Numbered from the stretch's first letter, positions 34,153 through 44,635 are shown. The stretch: DNA of 64,000 nt from UBA1413 sp964552955 (GCA_964552955.1 CAZKIU010000020.1:3683-67682); one strand, 5' to 3'. The notes: generated by a model from the letters alone, not told the origin. Numbers and translations are program-made.

Positions 34153-35136
34153 TTACTCGATAAAACGTACGACACCCTTTGGATTCACCTTTCTGATGTG
34201 GTGAGAGGGATCAAAATTCAGACTATCGATACAGAGTTGACGCAATACATATTCTTCTTTCTGAGGGAATATGCGGTGGTACAGTAGGTAGTCCTGTCCC
34301 TTTTCATTAAACACCGTATGATGGCCTGGTCCAATGGTGATGCTGTCGCTTGTCGTTTCCAGTATCGGGCTGTTCACGCCTTCAATGAAGGGGCCCAATG
34401 GAGTATCTCCAACAGCATATCCGATTTTATAGGTTGCGTCGATGGCTTTCCCGTCAGAAAACATCAGGTAATATTTTCCAAAGCGTTTGATCATGTGGGG
34501 TGCCTCAAAATAGTTAGGTGGTGTAACATCCAGCGGTTCACCATCAAAGGAAACCATATCGGGATTGAGTTTCACAGCCATACAAATCCCATTGACCCAG
34601 TTAAAGCCTGATCCCCAGTATAGATAAGCCTCTCCGTCATCATCGATAAAGCAATCGGCATCGATGTTATGAACCAGTGGATAATCTCCTGCAGCAATCA
34701 GTGGGGTTTGATCGCTCTTCCCATTTTCCCAGGGGCCGGTTGGGGTATCACTTACACCAACCCACACTTCACTGCCCACCGATACGTACATGTAATACTT
34801 ACCATTGGTTGCTTTACGAACGGCAGGGGCCCAGACCATTGAGCTGTTGGAGCTAGCGCTGGTGCAGGCCTGTTTGGTGGGCCAGTCCAGATGATGGCGG
34901 GTAAACCGGGTAAAGTCGGTGGTCGAAAAAACCGCCAGTTCTTCACCTCCCCAGGGATCTATTGTCGCATAAATGTAAAAGGTATCGGCCTCCTTAATAA
35001 TACAGGGATCCGCAAAATACCCCGCTATTAATGGATTGCTTATCATCTGCCTTTCATCGGAGGGGGACTGTTTGCCTGGTGAACTACATGCTGCCATCAG
35101 CATGAGCAAAAGGGTTGTTTTAAATGGATATCTCAT
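34153..35136 (-). CDS. GH43-family glycosidase lipoprotein
   Basis: This 327-residue enzyme has a lipobox (LMLMAAC) and a five-bladed propeller. The inferred catalytic residues fit GH43: base Asp in YFADPCI (about residue 43), pKa-modulating Asp in NIDADCFIDDDG (about 166), and acid Glu in YFEAPHMIK (about 206). GH43 members are mainly alpha-L-arabinofuranosidases or beta-xylosidases, also beta-galactosidases; which cannot be told here. It sits beside GH92 and would act on side chains of the same glycan. Confidence 0.92.
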   Translation of the reverse strand: MRYPFKTTLLLMLMAACSSPGKQSPSDERQMISNPLIAGYFADPCIIKEADTFYIYATIDPWGGEELAVFSTTDFTRFTRHHLDWPTKQACTSASSNSSMVWAPAVRKATNGKYYMYVSVGSEVWVGVSDTPTGPWENGKSDQTPLIAAGDYPLVHNIDADCFIDDDGEAYLYWGSGFNWVNGICMAVKLNPDMVSFDGEPLDVTPPNYFEAPHMIKRFGKYYLMFSDGKAIDATYKIGYAVGDTPLGPFIEGVNSPILETTSDSITIGPGHHTVFNEKGQDYLLYHRIFPQKEEYVLRQLCIDSLNFDPSHHIRKVNPKGVVRFIE

Positions 35137-35178
35137 TTCTCCAGTCTGTTTGAATTCCGGTTTTCCGGGATGTGTTGG

Positions 35179-35204
35179 CCCGTTCCCAATTGCATCGGAA
35201 CGGG
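35179..35204. repeat. Inverted repeat between GH92 and GH43
   Basis: CCCGTTCC (35179-35186) pairs with GGAACGGG (35197-35204). No T-run follows, so it may be a processing or stabilising hairpin rather than a terminator. Confidence 0.5.
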
Positions 35205-35230
35205 GAATTCAATTATATTGTTTATCAGGT

Positions 35231-37606
35231 TCATTCTGCGTTTTTTCTGCCTGAACTATCGGATGCCCATTGCATGTTGGGCTTTTCACCCATCTCCAGG
35301 AGCAGGGTTCCCCCCTGGACCAGATCACTCTGCGGGATGCTCCAGGTATGAAGTTCATTACCATTCCACCGGGCCGATTGGATGTACATATTCTGTGCAG
35401 AGTTGTTTCTGGCCTCTATAACCAATGTTTTCCCCGGATAATAATCAGGATGGAGTTGGATGGTGACCCTGTCAAAAACAGGGCTGCCCAGTTCCAACGC
35501 TGGTTCCGGAGAACACCCCCCCTGCATTGAAAATAACCCGATCTTCATCAAAACCGCTAAAGCCCCCATCAGACCCTGGTCTTCATCTCCATTATACCCT
35601 ACCTGAGGGCTTACCCCCTCATACACTTCTTCGGTCACCCTGCGCGACCAGTACTGCGTTAACCAGGGCTTCCCCAGATAATTAAAGATGAATGCCGTGT
35701 GAATGGAAGGTTGATTTCCGTAGTTCACTGGAATCCGGCTATATTCAGGATGTGTCTCTCTTTCATGCGAAGAGCCGGCCGTAAAGCCCTGTTTTTCAGC
35801 CTCTGAAAAGGCCTGGTTCAGTTTTGCGGAAGCCGCTTCCTCCCCACCCATTAAATGACTCAGTCCTTGGTAATCATGAGGCACGAACCATGTGCTTTGT
35901 GCTCCGTTGGCTTCAATAAAACCATGGTCAATCTGGTAAGGATCATAATCCTCCTTCCATTCACCTTCCTTATTTTTAGGACGCATCCAACCACTTACCG
36001 GATCAAACAGTTTTTTGTAGTTTTCACTTCTTTTTAAGAAGTAGCGGAAATCCTCTTTTTTACCCATTCTCTGCGCCAACTGGGCCAATGCCCAATCCTG
36101 GAAGGCATATTCCAACGTCATGCCAGCCCCGTCCTGGTGTGCACCATACACCATTTCCGAGAGCGGATAGGGAACGTATCCCTTTTCCATATACCACGAT
36201 AAGCCTCCTCCGATACTGGTATGATGTTCATAACCGGCCTTCTCCATGATCCCTCCGGGCATTTGATTTTTTCTCAGGGCCTGATAGATGTTTTCTAAAT
36301 CATCTTTCACAATCCCTTTTTGAATAGCGCTGATAATAAATGGATTAGATGATGCGCCAGTCATCACGTAGGTGTAATTTCCTCCGGAAGGCCCGCGGGG
36401 GATCAAACCGCCGTCTTTGTAATACTGCATCAATGAATGGACAAACTCCTCCATGATTTCCGGATAAGCCAATCCCCAGAGGGTATTCAGGGTCCATTGG
36501 GCTCCCCAGAATGAGTCGGAATTGTAATGGTGAAACAGGGGCTCACCGTTTGCATCGCATGGAAGTTGTCCTATTCTGAATCCATCACCTGTGTTGTCGG
36601 GATAGGCGCCGTTGCTGTCACTGATGATCCTGCGTCCCTGCAGCGCGTGCCACAGATCGGTGTAAAACCGTTGTTGCTGTTGGTGGGTTCCCCCTTCTAC
36701 CTCAATGCGTGACAATAAACTGTTCCACTCGTTCCGGGATTCCTCCACCACCTGATTAAAGTCCCAGCCGGGCAGCTCCTCTTTCATGTTGGTAACCGCA
36801 TTTTCAACTGAGGTGTAGGAGACCGCTACTTTCACCATAAGCGGTTTGGACCTGCTGTTTTCAAAGTAAACGATATAATTGCCCGTGACCGGATCCTGCT
36901 CAAGATGGTCATAGGACCTGCTGAATTGGGCTGCAAAATAGACCGTGCAGGCTTTGGGCCGGCGAAAGGTGGGCAGATTGGTCACCTGCCCGGTTATGAA
37001 ATCAGCCTTTTCTGTTTTACTGATTACGCCATCGCTCATGAACCCCGGTCCAAGCGGGCCATTCAGGTTAAAGAGCAGGGCCATGTTTTCAGGAGAGGTA
37101 TAGCGGTGAAAACCCACCCTTCTGGTAGAAGTAAGCTCGGTCTTGATCTGATATCTTTCCAGATAAAGCTGATGATATCCTGGAGAAACTGTTTCGGTTT
37201 GATGGTTAAAGCTGGAAGAGTAATCCTGAAATAGCCTCTTCTGATCCATTACCCCGGGAATGATGGGCATGATGGACGGCCCTGCCAGTTGCCAGGCATG
37301 AATATGACTGAACCCTTTAACGGTGTCGGTATCATACCGGTATCCCCCCCCCCAATCGCTGTCGGTTTCGGTGTCGGGACTTAAATTAACCATTCCGAAG
37401 GGCCGGGATGCCGATGAGAAAAAGAACCACCGGGAATGGTTGGTATCCAATTGAGGAAATACCTTATCCACAGGCCGGCCTTCTGAGGTATTTGTGAACT
37501 TGTTGACCTCACAGGATGAACTCCATAGAAGACAGATCATCCATCCTATCATCCGGAACCCATAACGCCTGATACAATGAATCAAAACCTTAGGTCTCTT
37601 CGGCAT
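35231..37606 (-). CDS. GH92-family alpha-mannosidase, lipoprotein
   Basis: The start at 37606 (MPKRPKVL) is chosen because an upstream in-frame GTG at 37666 lies inside a terminator hairpin. The 791-residue product has a basic N-terminus and a hydrophobic segment ending SSSC, consistent with a lipoprotein. GH92 hallmarks are GFSHIHAWQLAGP, FIEANGAQSTWFVPHD with the candidate acid Glu, the Gln-Pro-Ser-His segment GNQPSIHTAFIFNYLGKPW, and GYNGDEDQGLMG with the base Asp. GH92 enzymes remove alpha-1,2/1,3/1,4/1,6-mannose in a calcium-dependent way; linkage cannot be predicted. It follows SusD1 in the locus. Confidence 0.93.
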   Translation of the reverse strand: MPKRPKVLIHCIRRYGFRMIGWMICLLWSSSCEVNKFTNTSEGRPVDKVFPQLDTNHSRWFFFSSASRPFGMVNLSPDTETDSDWGGGYRYDTDTVKGFSHIHAWQLAGPSIMPIIPGVMDQKRLFQDYSSSFNHQTETVSPGYHQLYLERYQIKTELTSTRRVGFHRYTSPENMALLFNLNGPLGPGFMSDGVISKTEKADFITGQVTNLPTFRRPKACTVYFAAQFSRSYDHLEQDPVTGNYIVYFENSRSKPLMVKVAVSYTSVENAVTNMKEELPGWDFNQVVEESRNEWNSLLSRIEVEGGTHQQQQRFYTDLWHALQGRRIISDSNGAYPDNTGDGFRIGQLPCDANGEPLFHHYNSDSFWGAQWTLNTLWGLAYPEIMEEFVHSLMQYYKDGGLIPRGPSGGNYTYVMTGASSNPFIISAIQKGIVKDDLENIYQALRKNQMPGGIMEKAGYEHHTSIGGGLSWYMEKGYVPYPLSEMVYGAHQDGAGMTLEYAFQDWALAQLAQRMGKKEDFRYFLKRSENYKKLFDPVSGWMRPKNKEGEWKEDYDPYQIDHGFIEANGAQSTWFVPHDYQGLSHLMGGEEAASAKLNQAFSEAEKQGFTAGSSHERETHPEYSRIPVNYGNQPSIHTAFIFNYLGKPWLTQYWSRRVTEEVYEGVSPQVGYNGDEDQGLMGALAVLMKIGLFSMQGGCSPEPALELGSPVFDRVTIQLHPDYYPGKTLVIEARNNSAQNMYIQSARWNGNELHTWSIPQSDLVQGGTLLLEMGEKPNMQWASDSSGRKNAE

Positions 37607-37639
37607 TCTGAAAAAGCAATTAAATTCGGAAAGGAAGAA

Positions 37640-37677
37640 AAAAACGGAGGATGTTTTGAGGAACACCCTCCGTTTTT
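37640..37677 (-). terminator. Terminator after SusD1
   Basis: AAAAACGGAGG (37640-37650) and CCTCCGTTTTT (37667-37677) form an 11-bp stem. The minus strand then continues with T residues. It lies 11 bp downstream of the SusD1 stop, splitting SusCD1 from the GH92-GH43-NagX-HTCS part. Confidence 0.82.
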
Positions 37678-37688
37678 CAATGAGATGG

Positions 37689-39311
37689 TTAATATCCTGC
37701 GTTCTGTTTCCAGTTGGTATTTTCGTTTAAAACACCCGTAGGAACAGGGAAAATGCGTTTGGTATAGTCTGTTTTAGCACCAGGATTGATGCTGTTTTTG
37801 AAGCCCCAGTCCTTTTCAAATTTTCCGAACCTGATGAGGTCATTCCTGCGCCAGTTTTCATCGAAGAACTCACGGCCCCGTTCATCCAGCAGTTCATCGA
37901 GGGTAGGATTGGCGGTCAGCGTGGGGGCCTTGACATAAGAACGGATCTGATTAAACAAACCCATGGGGGTGTCTCCCGTGGTTGCTTTGGCGCCACGAAG
38001 CAAGGCCTCACATTTGGTGAGCAGGATATCGGCATACCGGAAGATCGGGATATCATTATCCTGGCACCGGTTGTACAAGTCAAAAGCAGCAGGATCTACC
38101 ATAAATTTGTTGAAGCGATAGCCCTGTGACCACCCGGCGACCGTATTGCCTACGTTGAGGTTCTCATTCACCGTCGGCAGATTGATTTCCCTGGTTAAAG
38201 TGACCTGGGCATCCTTATACAGGAAAGGGGTTTGAGTTACGATGTAAGTAGAGGGATCATGCTGAAACAAGGGCCCCTTGAAAATGGCATCATTGCGGCG
38301 GTCGCCCGCCAGCGTAAACAAGCCGGCAAATTCGGGAGTCACGGCAAGGTTGCCGCCCACTGACTTGGCCATCTTGACGCCATACAGTCCGGCACCCCCC
38401 TTCCCGTCGCTGTCGCCTTTGCGCCAGGTACGGAAACGGGCGTAAGTCATTCCATCCTGTTTCGATGCAGTATAAGGCATGGCATAGATGAAATCCTTGA
38501 TATGCGGGCCGTTGTTAGGATAAAACTTCCTGAGGTAGTCATCACTCAGGTTAAAGAGACCCGATTGAATGATTACATCACATGCCGCCACACAATCCTC
38601 CAGTTTTTCATTGCTGGCAGTCGCCGACCAGCTTGCCTGGGTTACATCCATGGTATAAACATTCCAATTGATGTACAACTTGGCCAGAAGGGCCTGTACC
38701 ATCCAATAGGTCGGCTTGCCATAGGTGGAGGCATCCACTTTTTTAGTCATATGATCCTGGATGGCCAGGAGTTCAGATTCTATCCACTCTGCGACCTCCT
38801 TGCGCGGGCTGCGTTCCAGCGCTTCCTCTGCATCCAGTACATGATCCAGAATGGGGACATCCCCGTAGCTGTCCATCAAAATAAAATGATAAAAAGCCCG
38901 GATGGCCCGCACCGGAGCAGTAACCACCTGTTCTTCCCCTCCAAGATCCAGAATCACCTGGTTGCATTTGGTGATGCCGCTTGACAGATCCGTCCAGTAA
39001 CCCATACAGGCATCGTCAGCCATGAACTTATGCAAACTGGGATGTGCATAGTTCCCCGAGTCGTAATAGTCCCCATCGAAACTGACCCCCGTACACTCAT
39101 CTGAAGAGCAAACCATGGCTTCATTGTAACGACGCCCCAGTGCCCCCCGGAAGGCAAAATAGACATCAGATGTCTTGGCCTCCACGGCAATCTCTGAATT
39201 CGGATAAGACGTGTACTGTGATTTTACATCCACATCCAGATCGGTACAGCTGCTCACCGAAAGGGCGATTAATGCAGCTGATATATAAATTTTTATACTC
39301 TTATTTTTCAT
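37689..39311 (-). CDS. SusD/RagB-family outer-membrane glycan-binding lipoprotein (pair 1)
   Basis: This 540-residue lipoprotein has a signal ending LSVSSC from the ATG at 39311; the longer in-frame start is unlikely. It is mostly alpha-helical (TPR-like), with the typical SusD regions: the motif with AIRAFYHFILMDSYGDVPILD, and a C-terminal DELLDERGREFFDENWRRNDLIRFGKF segment. SusD caps the SusC transporter and hands oligosaccharides to it. It is 35 bp after SusC1, on the same strand. The specificity is not deducible. Confidence 0.95.
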   Translation of the reverse strand: MKNKSIKIYISAALIALSVSSCTDLDVDVKSQYTSYPNSEIAVEAKTSDVYFAFRGALGRRYNEAMVCSSDECTGVSFDGDYYDSGNYAHPSLHKFMADDACMGYWTDLSSGITKCNQVILDLGGEEQVVTAPVRAIRAFYHFILMDSYGDVPILDHVLDAEEALERSPRKEVAEWIESELLAIQDHMTKKVDASTYGKPTYWMVQALLAKLYINWNVYTMDVTQASWSATASNEKLEDCVAACDVIIQSGLFNLSDDYLRKFYPNNGPHIKDFIYAMPYTASKQDGMTYARFRTWRKGDSDGKGGAGLYGVKMAKSVGGNLAVTPEFAGLFTLAGDRRNDAIFKGPLFQHDPSTYIVTQTPFLYKDAQVTLTREINLPTVNENLNVGNTVAGWSQGYRFNKFMVDPAAFDLYNRCQDNDIPIFRYADILLTKCEALLRGAKATTGDTPMGLFNQIRSYVKAPTLTANPTLDELLDERGREFFDENWRRNDLIRFGKFEKDWGFKNSINPGAKTDYTKRIFPVPTGVLNENTNWKQNAGY

Positions 39312-39346
39312 GTCTTTCTTAATTTGATACCTGGTCATTTTAAATA

Positions 39347-42343
39347 TCAGAAGTTGATATTAAGCCCGAGCATAAAAGTACGGGTACGGGGATAATAGGT
39401 TTCACGGCTATCGATACCCGGTGTGAGACCCCCCAGATAAACTTCCGGGTCCAGACCTTTATAGTTGCTGATGGTCAGAAGGTTGTTGCAGGTGGCATAG
39501 ACGTTTAATCCGTTGATGGCGTTGCCAATCCTTCCGAAGTCATAGTTCAGGGAGAGTGTGGAGAGACGCAGATAACCGCCCTTTTCCAAATAACGGTCTG
39601 AGGGAGTCTGCGCATTGACGTCGGTAAACTTCTGGTTGGCAGCCACCTCACTCAGCACATTCTTGCCGGTGGAAACCAGTGCAATGTAGTTGTATTGCGC
39701 ACGGGTCGAATTCAGGATCTGATTCCCCGTAACCCCCTGAAGGAAGGCAGTGAGAGACCAGTTCTTAAACTTGAGCGTGTTGTTCCATCCATAGGTTAAC
39801 TTGGGTTGGGCACTCCCTACTTTGGTCCGGTCGGTTTCCTGCGGACTGGTGGTTAACGCCCCTGTTCGCTCACCTGTGACTGGGTCATGAACATAAAACT
39901 GAGAGACCCCGTCATTATTATATCCTGCCCACTCCCACATATAGAAGGTTCCGATGGCTTCTCCTTCCATGATGCGTTGTACATTGGCGGTGGCGTAACC
40001 CCCGATGTTGGGATTGCCGGCATTGATATAGTCCACTGAGTAGTTCTGATTGGAAAGACTGACCACCTCATTCTTGTTGTGCGAAAGGTTCATCGACGAT
40101 TCCCAGCGGGTATTCTTTGTTTGGACGGGAACCACGGTCAGTGAAAACTCAATCCCCTTGTTACTGATCTCGCCCACATTGGCCAGCATGCTCCCGAAGG
40201 GATAACGGTTGGTAGAGACCGCATAGCTGTATATCAGGTCCTTGGTTTGTTTATCATAGTATTCCAGGGTTCCTGTGATACGGTTTTTCAGGAAGCCAAA
40301 ATCCAGACCAATGTTGAGCATACTGGTCCGTTCCCATTTCAGATCAGGATTGGCGTTGCTTGTAGCCGCCAGCGTACGGTAATCTGCAGGATTCCCATTG
40401 GCATCGATATAGGTGAACCAGCCTGAAGCCCCGTAGGTCTGAATGGCCGTGAAGGCGTCAAATCCCAATGAGTTTCCACTGACGCCATACCCTACACGGA
40501 ATTTCAGATCATCAAACAGATTCAGATCTTTGATAAAATCCTCCTCACTCATGCGCCACGACATCGATGCCGAAGGGAAGGTGGCCCAGCGGTTGTTCTT
40601 ACCGAAGGCCGAACTGCCGTCACGCCGCAACGTAGCCTGAAACAAATACTTGCTGTTGTAGCTGTAGTTCAAACGGCCATAAAAAGAGATCATTCGCAGC
40701 GTCGAGAGCGTATACCCATTATGGATCCCTGTGATATCCATGTTGTTGGCGTACCCCATGTTATAGTATTTCAGCGCATCGTCATAAAAATTGTAAACCG
40801 TCAGGCCAAAACCATCGTTGTTATCGGCCTGTTCCCAGGAATATCCCCCCATGAGCCCCAGCTTGTGAACCTCACCGAAGGTCTTGTCATAGTTGAGATA
40901 GGTCTCCAACACCGTTTTCTTGTTTTCCACGGCGGTGCGGCTCGCCTGACCATGCTGCGAGGAATAGATCTGGGACACCGTGGTGTTATAATTGCTATGA
41001 ATATACTGCTCGTTCTGGTACGAAAGCCCCAGGTTGTAAACCAATCCTTTGGTGATATCAAGGGAAGCCTTGGCGATACCCTGCAAACTTTTGCTTTCCG
41101 TATTGTACTCATCCTCATAAATCATCGACATGGGATTGTAATTCTGAGAGATGCCCGAGCTTGAGTACCAGCTGCCATTCTCATTTTTTACCGGAACCAA
41201 CGGAGAATAGTAATTCATGGCATCCAGCACACTGGTCCCCTGGACTCCCATGGGAACGTTCTCATGGTTGGTGATGCTTCCGTTGAGGCTGAAGGAGAGG
41301 GTCAACCGGTCGTTCAGTGCTTTGGTTTGTAAAAAGGAGCGTTCTATAAGACGGTTCCTTTCGGTTCCTTTGATGATCCCCTGTTTGTTCATGTAGTTAA
41401 CACTTGCATTGTAACTGGTCTTTGCATCACCCCCATTGATAGAGACATTATGGTTGTGACTGAACCCGGTCCGTTGCGCTTCTTTCTGCCAATTGGTGTT
41501 GCCTCCTTCATCATTCGGAAGAGTAATGCCATTGGATGAGGCGTAGCTCCGCAATTCACCCGCGGTCATCATATCCAAATCCTTCAGGATATTGTCGGCA
41601 GCCACATAACTGCTATAGCTGACATTGGTCTTCCCGTTTTGATTTCCTTTTTTGGTGGTGACAATGATCACCCCGTTGGCGGCTTTTGAACCATAAATGG
41701 CCGTCGCTGAGGCATCACGCAGTACATCAATGCTCTCGATGTCCTCCGGTGCCACCAGTGATAATGACATACCCGGAATTCCATCGATGACGTAGTAGGG
41801 TTCCTGCGCTTCGCCCGAGCGAAGGGTAGAAGCCCCACGCAGGGTAATCGAAGAACTGCCGTTAGGGTCTGAGGTTTGGGTAATGGTCAGCCCGGGAACT
41901 TTCCCCTGCAACAACTGGGCAGGATCACTGTAGACCCCCACATTCAGATCTTTGGCGTTGACCGTCGTGATGGAACTGGTCACATCCTTGCGGGTCATCC
42001 TGCCGTAGCCGACAGCAACCACTTCATCCAGACCAATAACGTTTCTTATTAACTTCACATGGAGAGTGGTTGTCCTGCTATCCACGGGAACTTCCTGCGT
42101 TTCAAAACCAATGAATGAGAATACCAACGTCTTCGCATCTTGAGGTACGTTCAGTGTAAACTTACCATCGATATCGGTAATCGTACCTTGTGTGGTTCCC
42201 TTAATAACAATGGAAACACCTGGCAATGTGCTCCCCTGGTCATCCTGTACCGTGCCGGACAAACTCAGATTCTGCCCCCGGAGGTCAAATGAATAACCTA
42301 CGATAAAGGCTATCATTACTAATTTTAGAGCAAGTTTTTTCAT
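39347..42343 (-). CDS. SusC/RagA-family TonB-dependent outer-membrane transporter (pair 1)
   Basis: This 998-residue outer-membrane receptor has a signal peptide ending FDLRGQ. A CarboxypepD_reg-like domain (about 25-105) carries SLSGTVQDDQGSTLPGVSIV. The plug domain holds the region ASTLRSGEAQEPYYVIDGIPG and SIDVLRDASATAIYGSKAANG, and the remainder is the beta-barrel, ending with Phe. TonB energises import of oligosaccharides bound by SusD1. It is the first gene of the SusCD1 unit, with 188 bp between it and the six-hairpin glycosidase. Confidence 0.96.
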   Translation of the reverse strand: MKKLALKLVMIAFIVGYSFDLRGQNLSLSGTVQDDQGSTLPGVSIVIKGTTQGTITDIDGKFTLNVPQDAKTLVFSFIGFETQEVPVDSRTTTLHVKLIRNVIGLDEVVAVGYGRMTRKDVTSSITTVNAKDLNVGVYSDPAQLLQGKVPGLTITQTSDPNGSSSITLRGASTLRSGEAQEPYYVIDGIPGMSLSLVAPEDIESIDVLRDASATAIYGSKAANGVIIVTTKKGNQNGKTNVSYSSYVAADNILKDLDMMTAGELRSYASSNGITLPNDEGGNTNWQKEAQRTGFSHNHNVSINGGDAKTSYNASVNYMNKQGIIKGTERNRLIERSFLQTKALNDRLTLSFSLNGSITNHENVPMGVQGTSVLDAMNYYSPLVPVKNENGSWYSSSGISQNYNPMSMIYEDEYNTESKSLQGIAKASLDITKGLVYNLGLSYQNEQYIHSNYNTTVSQIYSSQHGQASRTAVENKKTVLETYLNYDKTFGEVHKLGLMGGYSWEQADNNDGFGLTVYNFYDDALKYYNMGYANNMDITGIHNGYTLSTLRMISFYGRLNYSYNSKYLFQATLRRDGSSAFGKNNRWATFPSASMSWRMSEEDFIKDLNLFDDLKFRVGYGVSGNSLGFDAFTAIQTYGASGWFTYIDANGNPADYRTLAATSNANPDLKWERTSMLNIGLDFGFLKNRITGTLEYYDKQTKDLIYSYAVSTNRYPFGSMLANVGEISNKGIEFSLTVVPVQTKNTRWESSMNLSHNKNEVVSLSNQNYSVDYINAGNPNIGGYATANVQRIMEGEAIGTFYMWEWAGYNNDGVSQFYVHDPVTGERTGALTTSPQETDRTKVGSAQPKLTYGWNNTLKFKNWSLTAFLQGVTGNQILNSTRAQYNYIALVSTGKNVLSEVAANQKFTDVNAQTPSDRYLEKGGYLRLSTLSLNYDFGRIGNAINGLNVYATCNNLLTISNYKGLDPEVYLGGLTPGIDSRETYYPRTRTFMLGLNINF

Positions 42344-42531
42344 AGAAATTTGTTTAGATTTTACCCCTCAATTTTACGGTTTCTGGCTTGTTCGGGGCTG
42401 GATTATTCATTCAAACAAATAGACATTCTGGTCAATTGCATGCAGGAAATGGCCAGCCATCCATGTGGTACGACACCACATAGCAGCCCAGCCTTTCAAT
42501 TCGGCGCTATCCCCCTTATCCCATGGGGCCT

Positions 42532-44541
42532 CTACAGGACCACCTGGAAAGTATCGCCGGGTTGGCCGGTAAATGTTTTATAGGTTTTTCCCTCCACGGA
42601 GACCACAGCCCTGAGGCCTTTTCCCTCCCGGAATAGGGAAATGGAGCATACAGCGCCAAAGGCCCTGATGTTTCTCAGTGACATCTCCTCCCAGGCAGCA
42701 GGAAGGCGTGGGGTGAAGGTAAAGGAGTGCAATCCGGAAGGCCGGATGCCCCACAGACCTTCGGTGATGATACGGCAATAGAGGCCGCTCTCGGCCGACA
42801 GATGCCGCTGGCTTCCCTCGGGCCAGGCTTCGATGGCATAGGGAACATGGTCCCCCAGCAACCGCTGACGGGAATAATAGGAGAGATAGTCCATCCCCTT
42901 TTCCGTCTCACCGCAGGCCAACACCCCCCTTAATGCATACAGGGTCGAGCGGTCCCAGAAGGTCTCACTGCCCGCCTGGGTCAGCAACCCGTTGTCTGTC
43001 CACAGCCGGGGCGAAAAGAGCGCCCTGATGGTTTCCGCTTTACGGTCATAAATCCCTACGGTCAGCGGGATGCAGATCCAAGAGCGGAGGATGTCGTTCC
43101 CTTTGTAATAGTGATAGGTATGAAACCCCTCTACCTCTCCGCCAAAATAGCGGTCGATGGCACTTCTCAGGTCCATCGCCTGTTTCCGGTAAGTGGCCAG
43201 TTGTTTCCGGGGCTTATTCAATGCCTTTCCAAGATAGTCAGCAGAGACCAGGGCGTCGTAATAAAGCGATGAAGTGCACAGGTTAGCGTCGCCCGAAGGA
43301 AAACGGCCTTCCAGTTCGTCGGAGTCGGAGGTCACCACCCCCGCGTCATTCAGTTTTCTCCGGCAGTATTCGAGGCACCACTCTACCAGAGGCCACAGTT
43401 CTTCAGCCTCCTGCCGGTCGCCCCGGGCCAGGGCATAGCGTGCCGCACCATATGCAATCATGGCGGCATCACCCCGGTCCCCGGCGCCATTCCATATATC
43501 GGTGCCTTCAGCAATGATCGAACTGGGAATCGGCTGGTAAGCCTCATTCATGAAACGGGCGAAATGTCTGAAGGAATTCAGGGCCGACTGATTCCCCGTT
43601 TCATATCCGAGAAACGGAAAGAATGGGTTGATGTATTCGGCCTGGTCGTTGGCCCAAATAGCGGCATAGTAAGACTCGCCACCCGGACCGTGCATCAGCC
43701 CCCCGCTGGTTCTGTAAATGCTCTCTGCCCCGCGGATCTTGGCAAAGGCGAACATGGTATTTAAGACCGGGTCGGGCGTCTCCAGTACCAGGTGATCCCA
43801 CAGTTGGTCTACCAGGGCCCTGCGTTCTGCCCATTCCTTTTCCACATCGAGGGGCTCATCGGCCTCTCCCTTTTTGTAGGCTTTAAAATCAGCATAAAAC
43901 ACCACCGAATCTCCCTCGGCCAGCGTCTTACCCCCGGACCCCGATAGGGAGGCCACCATTTGGTACTCCCCATCCACCCCCTTTTCCGGGTCGCTCCTAA
44001 GTATCGACCGGGCCTCCGGAATTTCTACCATCACTGGGGCTTCTCCCAGGTTCCGCAGGATATACTTCTCGCACCAGGCAGCTTTCCGGGTGGAAGGGAA
44101 CAGGATGCGCGTCAATCCCACTTTTCCGTTCCGCGGAAGGGAGAATTCACTTTCGACCTGCATCATGCCGTCGAGGGAAATCTGCAGTACTTTCTCCTGG
44201 GGCAGTTTCCGGGAGTTGACGGTCACCATACCGCCGGGAAGGTCCCACCCAAAACGGCGCATCAGGCTGGCATGCGTGTTGTTGGGGATGGTCCGCAGCA
44301 TGGGCCATACAAAACTCCGCTCCAGCACAAAACTCCCGTCGCGGTCCACCCCGTAACGCAGAACGACGGAAATCTGCTCCCCGCTCATCTCGATATGATC
44401 ATGATGAGGAAGCTCCCCATCCACTGTCCAGGTAATTCCCCCTGAAGCATTGATATGCCAGCGGTTTTCCGCAGGATTAGCCAGCGCAGTGCCGGCCCAG
44501 ATGATCACCATCCCAATAAGAAACGCAATTCGTTTTTCCAT
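42532..44541 (-). CDS. Six-hairpin (alpha/alpha)6 glycosidase-like exported protein, family not assigned
   Basis: This 669-residue protein has a signal peptide (MEKRIAFLIGMVIIWAGTALA). The N-terminal third (about 25-240) is beta-sandwich-like. The rest is a helical barrel of six-hairpin type, with ESYYAAIWANDQAEYINPFF, IPSSIIAEGTDIWNGAGDRGD and YAIEAWPEGSQRHLSAESG, plus a small C-terminal beta domain. Acidic residues in IWANDQAEY and AEGTDIWNGAGDRGD are candidate catalytic sites. I could not assign a GH number. It is next to the GH110-like gene on the same strand. Confidence 0.8.
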   Translation of the reverse strand: MEKRIAFLIGMVIIWAGTALANPAENRWHINASGGITWTVDGELPHHDHIEMSGEQISVVLRYGVDRDGSFVLERSFVWPMLRTIPNNTHASLMRRFGWDLPGGMVTVNSRKLPQEKVLQISLDGMMQVESEFSLPRNGKVGLTRILFPSTRKAAWCEKYILRNLGEAPVMVEIPEARSILRSDPEKGVDGEYQMVASLSGSGGKTLAEGDSVVFYADFKAYKKGEADEPLDVEKEWAERRALVDQLWDHLVLETPDPVLNTMFAFAKIRGAESIYRTSGGLMHGPGGESYYAAIWANDQAEYINPFFPFLGYETGNQSALNSFRHFARFMNEAYQPIPSSIIAEGTDIWNGAGDRGDAAMIAYGAARYALARGDRQEAEELWPLVEWCLEYCRRKLNDAGVVTSDSDELEGRFPSGDANLCTSSLYYDALVSADYLGKALNKPRKQLATYRKQAMDLRSAIDRYFGGEVEGFHTYHYYKGNDILRSWICIPLTVGIYDRKAETIRALFSPRLWTDNGLLTQAGSETFWDRSTLYALRGVLACGETEKGMDYLSYYSRQRLLGDHVPYAIEAWPEGSQRHLSAESGLYCRIITEGLWGIRPSGLHSFTFTPRLPAAWEEMSLRNIRAFGAVCSISLFREGKGLRAVVSVEGKTYKTFTGQPGDTFQVVL

Positions 44542-44635
44542 CGTTACAGGTTTTAAACTTTTAAAGTGTATCCTTTGTTCCCTCCAGTGCCCTATGCCAT
44601 GACGGGCCGCTGTCGTCTCTTCATTGAATAATTAT

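Noticed and set aside
37607..37666. GTG start giving a longer GH92 N-terminus
   Set aside because: This start lies inside the terminator hairpin of SusD1.
42344..42531. Promoter of SusC1
   Set aside because: Only a partial TATTTG match was found; no proper TTTG/TAnnTTTG pair.
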